DNA of 64,000 nucleotides from Durio zibethinus (Eukaryota > Streptophyta > Magnoliopsida > Malvales > Malvaceae). Where the stretch lies: assembly GCF_002303985.1 (NCBI RefSeq), contig NW_019167982.1, forward strand, positions 15,662,102 through 15,726,101, given 5' to 3'. Shown here in pieces: positions 58,301-64,000 of the stretch (its first letter is position 1; the number at the start of each line of letters is the position of its first letter). Both the position numbers and the translations under genes were made by a program. Under the pieces are notes generated by a model. It worked only from the letters and a program-made list of their open reading frames with translations, was not told the DNA's origin and did not search any database.

Positions 58301-61165
58301 GATCTCAATATTAGAAATGAAAACAAAAAAAAAAAGTTTTGACTTGAAGCTTCGAAGATCGATCTAGGAGATTTAGGGGTATTTTAGAAGAAAATGATGC
58401 TAGATTGGGGTAGATGAGGCCAATAGGAGTTTTTTGTGATTTTTTGAAAATTTTTTATGACCAATGACACTAACCAACGACAAAGAGGATGATGGCCGAT
58501 GGCAAAGAGAATGGCGACCAACATAATAGCACGTCACCAGAATCTGGAAAATAGAAGATGGTCGACAGGTGCTTATTCTTCTAAAGAAAAAAACTCTCTT
58601 TTAAAGAGAGAAAAATCTAAAATAAATGAAATAAAAAAATTCTTTTAGGTTTTTATAAAAAAAGAAGTGAAACAGTGTTGTTTTAAGGGCCTAAGATTTA
58701 CGCGTGACTCATGACCTGACCCGAAGCCCTCGCATCTAACCTGTGACCTACTCCCCTACTTACTAGTAATATAACTGAACCGATTTTGGACAATTGTTGA
58801 ACTGCTTAGTGTTGACCATCATTGATAGGCACTAACTGCCATTGATCGACGTTGACTAGCCATTGATAAGTAAAAAATTGGTATATTATTTATTTATGTA
58901 TATTTATTTATTCCTTTTTTAATTATTTATGTTATTTTAGTATTTTAATTTATAATTTAGGGCATGTTAAAATAAATGTGATAATGATAAAAATAAAAAT
59001 AATAATATTAAAATTTATAATAACGAATAATAACAATAAATAATGAAGAATAAAGTTTAAATTTTTTATAGTTTTATTAAAAAATTAAAATGAACTTTAT
59101 AAAATAATAATATAAAAAAAGATAATAAAAAATAATAATAATGGTAATAATAAAAAAATGAAAGTGATTTCAAAACTTTTGATAATTTTAAATTTGAAAA
59201 AATAAAAAAATAATAACCAAAAAATAATTAAAATAATTAAAAAATAAGGAAATGAAGTTTTTATCCAACGATGAGATTCTAAGGTACTCCAAGTAACGAT
59301 ACCTTAAAAATTTTTAGGTGAGATGATTTTTTTAAATACTATTAGTGTATTAAAGTATTTATGAAAATTTTTTATGTAATAAAATTTTCTCTTTTCTTCA
59401 AATAATAATAATAATAATTAATAAATAAATAAACACTATAAACCTAAAAAACATTCTATAGGAATAAAACCAATAAAAAAAATAAAAAACTTTACCAAAC
59501 AGAAAAAGTAAAAAAAATTACAAAAAAAAAAAACTATATGCCTATAACAAAAAAAATAAACAACAATAAAATAGTATAACCCTTGGTAGTGGGAATCTCA
59601 ACATTAGAAATGAAAACAAAAAGGATGACCAGTGACACTAACCAACGACAAAAAGGATGATGGCCAATGGCAAAGAGGATGACGACCAACATAGTAGCAC
59701 GTCACCAGAATCTGGAAAATAGAAGATGGTCGACAAGTGTTTATTCTTCTAAAAAAAAAGGCTCTCTATTTTAGAGAGAAAATTTTGAAATAAATGAAAT
59801 AAAAAAATTCTTTTAGGTTTTTATAAAAAAAAAAGTGAAACAGTGTTGTTTTAAGGGCCTAAGATTCACGCGTGACTCATGACCTGACCCGATGTCCTCG
59901 CATCTAACCTGTGACCTACTCCCCTACTTACTAGTAATATAACTGAACCGATTTTGGACAATTGTTGAATCTGCTTAGTGTTGACCATCATTGATAGGCA
60001 CTACCACCATTGACCGACGTTGACTAGTCATTGATAAGTAAAATTGGTATATTATTTATTCCTTTTTTATTATTATATGTTATTTTAGTATTTTAATTAT
60101 AATTTAGGGCATGTTAAAATAAATGTAATAATGATAAAATAAAAATAAAAATTTATTAAATTTATAATAACGATAATAACAATAATAATGAAAAAAAAAG
60201 TTTAAAATTTTTTTATAGTTTATTAAAAAATTAAAATGACTTTATAAAATAATATTTAAAAAAAGATAATAAAAAATATAATAATGGGTAATAATAAAAA
60301 AATTAAGTGATTTCAAAAACTTTTGATAATTTTAATTGGAAAAAATAAAAAAATAATAACCAAAAAATAATTAAAATAATTAAAAAATAAGGAAAAGAAG
60401 TTTTTATCCAATGATGAGATTCTAAGGTACTCCAAGTAACGATACCTTAAAAATTTTTAGGTGAGAAGATTTTTTAAATACTATCAGCGTATTGAAGTAT
60501 TTATAAAAATTTTCTATGTAATAAAATTTTCTTTTTTCTTCAAATAATAATAATAATAAATAAATAAAAATAAAATGTGTGCATCAACATTTTTTGTCAT
60601 TCGTATTACATGTATGATCTTATTTTTACAAAAAATAAATCAAATAAATCGAGCCTCTAAGGATGAGATTCTAAGGTATTTTGAAAAGTAATTCCTAAGA
60701 AATTTTTAGGTGAGAAATTTTTTTTTAATGTTAGCAATATACTGGAACATTAAGAATTATTTTAATAAAAATGTTTTAATTTATTTTTCTCGAATAAAAT
60801 GGAATAAAATAAAAAATAATAAAAAAGGAATAAAAAACTAAAACTTTGATTAATAAAGGAAATTATTTTTAAACATCGAAACTAAGATCGTTTTTGTCAA
60901 ACTTAAAGGATAACACTAAATTAATTGGTACCGTTTTAAACGAGCGTTGTGGGTGGTGCTAATCATTTCTCACGCATAAACGACTCCCAAACCTAAACTA
61001 TTTTGCAGATCATAAAATTTTTTTAATTAACTTTAAGATTTTATTAAAAGAATATGTTTCAATAGGTGGCCAAGTACACCTAACCAAAAAAGATTAGTGG
61101 TAACTCTATTTTTTTTTCCTTTTCGTTTTCCAAATTCATTAAACGGTTTTAAAACCATTACGACA
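55317..61165 (+). repeat. 3' LTR of element D, expanded
   Basis: 5849 bp. It starts TATAGACATC where the 5' copy has TGTAGACATC, and ends TTACGACA. The increase over the 5' LTR is caused by the four-unit tandem repeat. Outside the repeat it follows the 5' LTR without the nested insertion. Confidence 0.85.
55563..60563 (+). repeat. Four tandem 1.28-1.29 kb units inside the D 3' LTR
   Basis: The phrase AAATAAACACTATAAACC begins units at 55563, 56843, 58137 and 59427, with spacings of 1280, 1294 and 1290; the last unit is shortened to about 1137 bp. Units are nearly identical over long stretches (for example AGTATAACCCCTGGTAGTGG in the first two, and GTCGACAGGTG in three). The fourth lacks about 120 bp after 59622 and has many one-base gaps between 59960 and 60350. 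The 5' LTR holds a single, more divergent equivalent. Confidence 0.95.
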
Positions 61166-61170
61166 CCTGT
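61166..61170. repeat. Right target-site duplication of element D
   Basis: CCTGT; compare CTTAT at 41251-41255. On the minus strand ACAGG supplies Thr-Gly of the continuous transposase frame. Confidence 0.75.
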
Positions 61171-61400
61171 ATCATGAATACCACTAGTTTGGGCTACCAA
61201 AAAATTAATTGCTTAACATGTTTTTAAACTAGTGCTTAATAGCCTTAGCTTCATATACGTTAGTAACTTTGACATGTCTATTCAATTAAATGAAGCAAAA
61301 TTGAGAAAGTCTGCCATTTCATGATTATGTTCCATTTCACAATGCTAAAGAGAATTATGCATCAATATACAAAGTTAAAGCAATGAAATTTTTTAAAATT
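61171..61400 (-). pseudogene. FAR1/FRS-type transposase pseudogene, N-terminal side
   Basis: On the minus strand the frame reads CEMEHNHEMADFLNFASFN (about 61346-61290), stop, IDMSKLLTYMKLRLLSTSL, and LVAQTSGIHDTG up to the junction at 61171. EHNHE is the hallmark near the end of the FAR1 DNA-binding (WRKY-GCM1-like) domain, and the spacing to the G-F-x-x-x-D-L-x-N-H block matches the family. The next residues of that block, FIKNDLNNH, are encoded at the other side of element D, 19.9 kb away. A polypyrimidine-TAG (TTCTCTTTAG) just 5' of it could be an intron end, so more upstream exons may exist but were not recognised. Confidence 0.8.
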
Positions 61401-64000
61401 TTAATTTCTTAAAGCCAAGATCAATCAACAAAAACATACAAAAATATAACTTCACAAGCATGCATGGTTACCATGGATGTTGAAATTCCTTTGGTTGAAT
61501 TTAGTGACCTTTCAAATAATTTCCCAAGTCAAGAAGCTGCCAAAATATTCAACCTCTAATGATGATGCACACGAACTTTTATGAAAAACCTTTATATAAG
61601 GTTTGGTACAACTCAAAGCCACACTCTAGCTAGTACGTATTTTTAAGATCTCTTATATACACTCAAGTTTTGCTAAACTTTCTTAGCTTGTTTTTACCTT
61701 AAGTGAATCTTAGCTATTTTAAAAATAGTATTAGTATAAGAGAGGGGTAGCATGATGTTCCTTTTATAGGGGAAGTATTTGGCCACATTAGATTTAATAC
61801 ATGGGATGCATATTTCCATAATTAACCCTATATTAACTTAATGTTACAAACAAGGGAAAAACCTTTCTCTTGTTTTATTTCTTTTATTTTTTGTTTATAC
61901 TAAAATCAAATTATACCTAACTTAATTTGTCCCAATTTTAATCTTTCACAATTGTCTTATTATTTGTGATCTATTAGGTTTTTTATCATGTTGGCAATAA
62001 ACACAAGTAATGCAAGCCTTTACATTCGACTATAAATGAAACAAACTTTTTTGTCTTCATTACTAATTCTCTAATTAGCTAATCTTATGTTTAGATCATA
62101 ATCAATGCTAGCTCCATTTTTATGACCCCAAATTGTTAAAGAAAAGTTAATATGACTTGACAACTTATTCGTGAATGGTCTTAGTGTATAATTAATATCT
62201 TTTCATTATATAGTATCTCAGTTTGAATATTGAGTATGATTTACTATCTACTTAATCTTGTTTAATCATGTCAGGTCTTATCCTTGACATTAACTTACGA
62301 ATAAACTTTAGAACAATTCTAAACTCTTATTTCACTTCGGTAAAAGATTTTTAAATTAATTCAATCAAGATTAGTTGAAATATTCTCTTAATCATATAAG
62401 GTGATGTATCTTATTTTGATTACTTCATGCATTTTCATATGCCTCATTTATACCCAATAATACTTGACTTAAGCATTGTTGGTTAGAACTATAAGTAAAG
62501 TAAAGTCAAAGTGTAACATTCATCATATAAGATCATAATTAATCTCAAGTCAAATGATCACTTATATAACCATCACATGAGAATGTAGTTATAGACACTA
62601 TATAAACTACTATATAGATTCTTATATCGGGTCATATTCAGTAAACTTATTCTTATAACAAGCACCCATATGTTAGCTCAAGTTTATCTAAAACTTCAAC
62701 TTATAAGATCGGTTACTTGCTTCATAAGCAAAAGCATAACTATGTACTAATCTCAATAGCTTTTGTCAATATCCTCTTATTAATAAAACATCGACTAGAA
62801 ACTATTTTTGACACATATAGCTTTTATGCAATGATGATCTCATCATTACAATCTTATTGTAATTCCTTGCAAAGCTTTATTCATATTTCAAGGACTTTAT
62901 CATATAAGCATCAACATTGAAATACACGAAAACAAGCTCAATAGTAAATAAATAAGTAAGACAATTATAAGATATCAAATATTAAAGTGCTACAAATATG
63001 ACAATATCTTAGCCAAAATATGATTCGGCTTAAAAGGTAAATACCAACGAGCAAACCTAGCTTCGCCCGATTTTTTCTATTTATTTTTGTATATATTGTA
63101 TAAACATATTTAAAAAAGATGAAAAGAAAAACAGAAGTCAAAAATTTAAAAGCAAATGTTACATTTAAAGCTGTCGATGTAGTTCAAAATTTTCATAAAA
63201 TATCTGGCAAGTAAATACAAAAGCTTGTTCAAGTAAACATAAACATATGAGGACAATAATATTTACTTTAACAGTTGCTAAACAAGTTAAAAATTCCATA
63301 GATAAGTTAATAAAGTAATTATAAACACTTCAAGGAAAATATTGTAATCAGTTCAAACAATTTTTTGATTACCAATTGTCATTGTAGGTAATGACTTGGA
63401 ATTTCTTTATAGATGTACTAAGTTTTAAGAATGTGTACCTAATTATAAAGTACTCTTTATTAAAGCTATAAAAAATGACCAAGTTCTAGTCTTAGTTATT
63501 ATTCATTTTAGCCAAAAAAAGAGTAAATTCTATACAATATCTTTATCAAACATATTCTAATTACTAACATTTGATCTATCAAGAAGAACAAAAAAAAAAA
63601 AAGAAAAACTAAGCTCCAAACTCAACTATGTTATCATGAACTATCTCAAAGTGAGCTTAAGTCAATATATATAACAACCAAGTATAGTTACATCGCACTT
63701 GGATTTTACATAATAACAATTCAGTTCATGAAATATTTTTTTATCAACAAAAGGAATCATTAATCTAATTTTCAGGCTATTAATTAGTCTAATGTCAAAA
63801 CTAAGAAAATATCCTTTTCTAGATTATAATAGACATGCAAAAACTTAAAACCATTGATCCATCAAAAAATTAATTCACCACATTGATAGCTATACATTAT
63901 TATGAGATAAGGATGAACCTTTCAAGTTTCTAATACTAATAATTAAAGTCAACACTTCTTTTGTAAACCATGAATAATGCCATTAGCCCATCACCAAATG
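61401..64000. other. Right end of the window, unassigned
   Basis: No coding similarity or tandem repeats apart from the TATA motif. It may be further transposon or intergenic sequence. Short open frames such as 62717-62920 have no recognisable domain. Confidence 0.4.
61761..61771 (-). promoter_or_regulatory. TATA-box motif upstream of the FAR1-like fragment
   Basis: CCTATAAAAGG on the minus strand, about 400 bases 5' of the first recognisable FAR1 residues. A perfect TATAAAA in a GG/CC context stands out here, but a link to the transposase is inferred only from orientation. Confidence 0.35.

Larger units (their letters stand above)
41256..61165 (+). mobile_element. Element D: 19.9-kb pol-less Tat/Ogre-like retrotransposon inserted in the FRS pseudogene
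   Basis: It has a 5' LTR (41256-45256), tRNA-Arg-type primer site, 5' leader with short repeats, two gag modules, spacer without pol, three tandem arrays, purine tract and a 3' LTR (55317-61165). The LTRs start TGTAGACATC/TATAGACATC and both end TTACGACA. Removing it with one target copy restores an uninterrupted FAR1-type frame, which is strong evidence for both ends. The two LTRs differ greatly in length because of a nested insertion in the left one and tandem amplification in the right one. Confidence 0.9.

Overview
This is a strongly AT-rich stretch of plant (eudicot-like) nuclear DNA with no intact host gene. Recognisable coding sequence is almost entirely decayed transposable-element protein, broken by many stops and frameshifts. 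I read it as a nest of old LTR retrotransposons with a few DNA transposons, as in pericentromeric or other repressed heterochromatin. The plant assignment rests on Athila-like and Tat/Ogre-like Ty3/gypsy proteins, a CACTA element and a FAR1/FRS-type (Mutator-like) transposase. I cannot name the species. All identifications are by eye; no search was run.

Layout. (A) 1-6051, plus: Athila-type LTR element, 5' end outside the window, with gag and protease but no reverse transcriptase (RT) or integrase. (E) about 7205-8960: degraded Tat-type LTR end. (C) 8975-18214, minus: Tat/Ogre-like element with 3' LTR, terminal tandem array and a recognisable pol (protease tail and G-patch-like segment, RT, two RNase H segments, integrase); gag and most of the 5' LTR are lost. 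(F) about 18870-22480: copia-like LTR candidate with a 93-bp tandem array interrupted by a 2-kb insertion. (B) 23338-40377, minus: Tat-type element with gag but no pol. Its 3' LTR carries a 4-kb CACTA element (25383-29354) that holds a foldback array and a tRNA-Asn relic. (FRS) 40562-41250 and 61171-61400, minus: the two halves of one FAR1-like transposase pseudogene. They are split by (D) 41256-61165, plus, a 19.9-kb pol-less Tat-type element. The 5' LTR of D carries a nested 1.7-kb LTR-like insertion, and its 3' LTR holds four tandem 1.29-kb units. The rest, to 64000, has no assignable gene.

Inferred order of events: B inserted first. Its LTR is now cut off next to the FRS transposon remnant. 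D then inserted into the FRS sequence, and a small LTR-like element inserted into D. A CACTA element inserted into B independently.

Most interesting results: B and D are in opposite orientation, have diverged, and have different LTRs. Even so they share a pol-less layout with the same gag-to-spacer junction and a duplicated gag C-terminal module. This suggests a gag-only Tat lineage that amplified in that form rather than two random decay products. Element C preserves a related pol of the kind such elements would have needed in trans. Other notable points are a reading frame that joins exactly across the D insertion, a 10-bp-phased TTGAC array in the D LTR, and a short motif reiterated through several LTRs.
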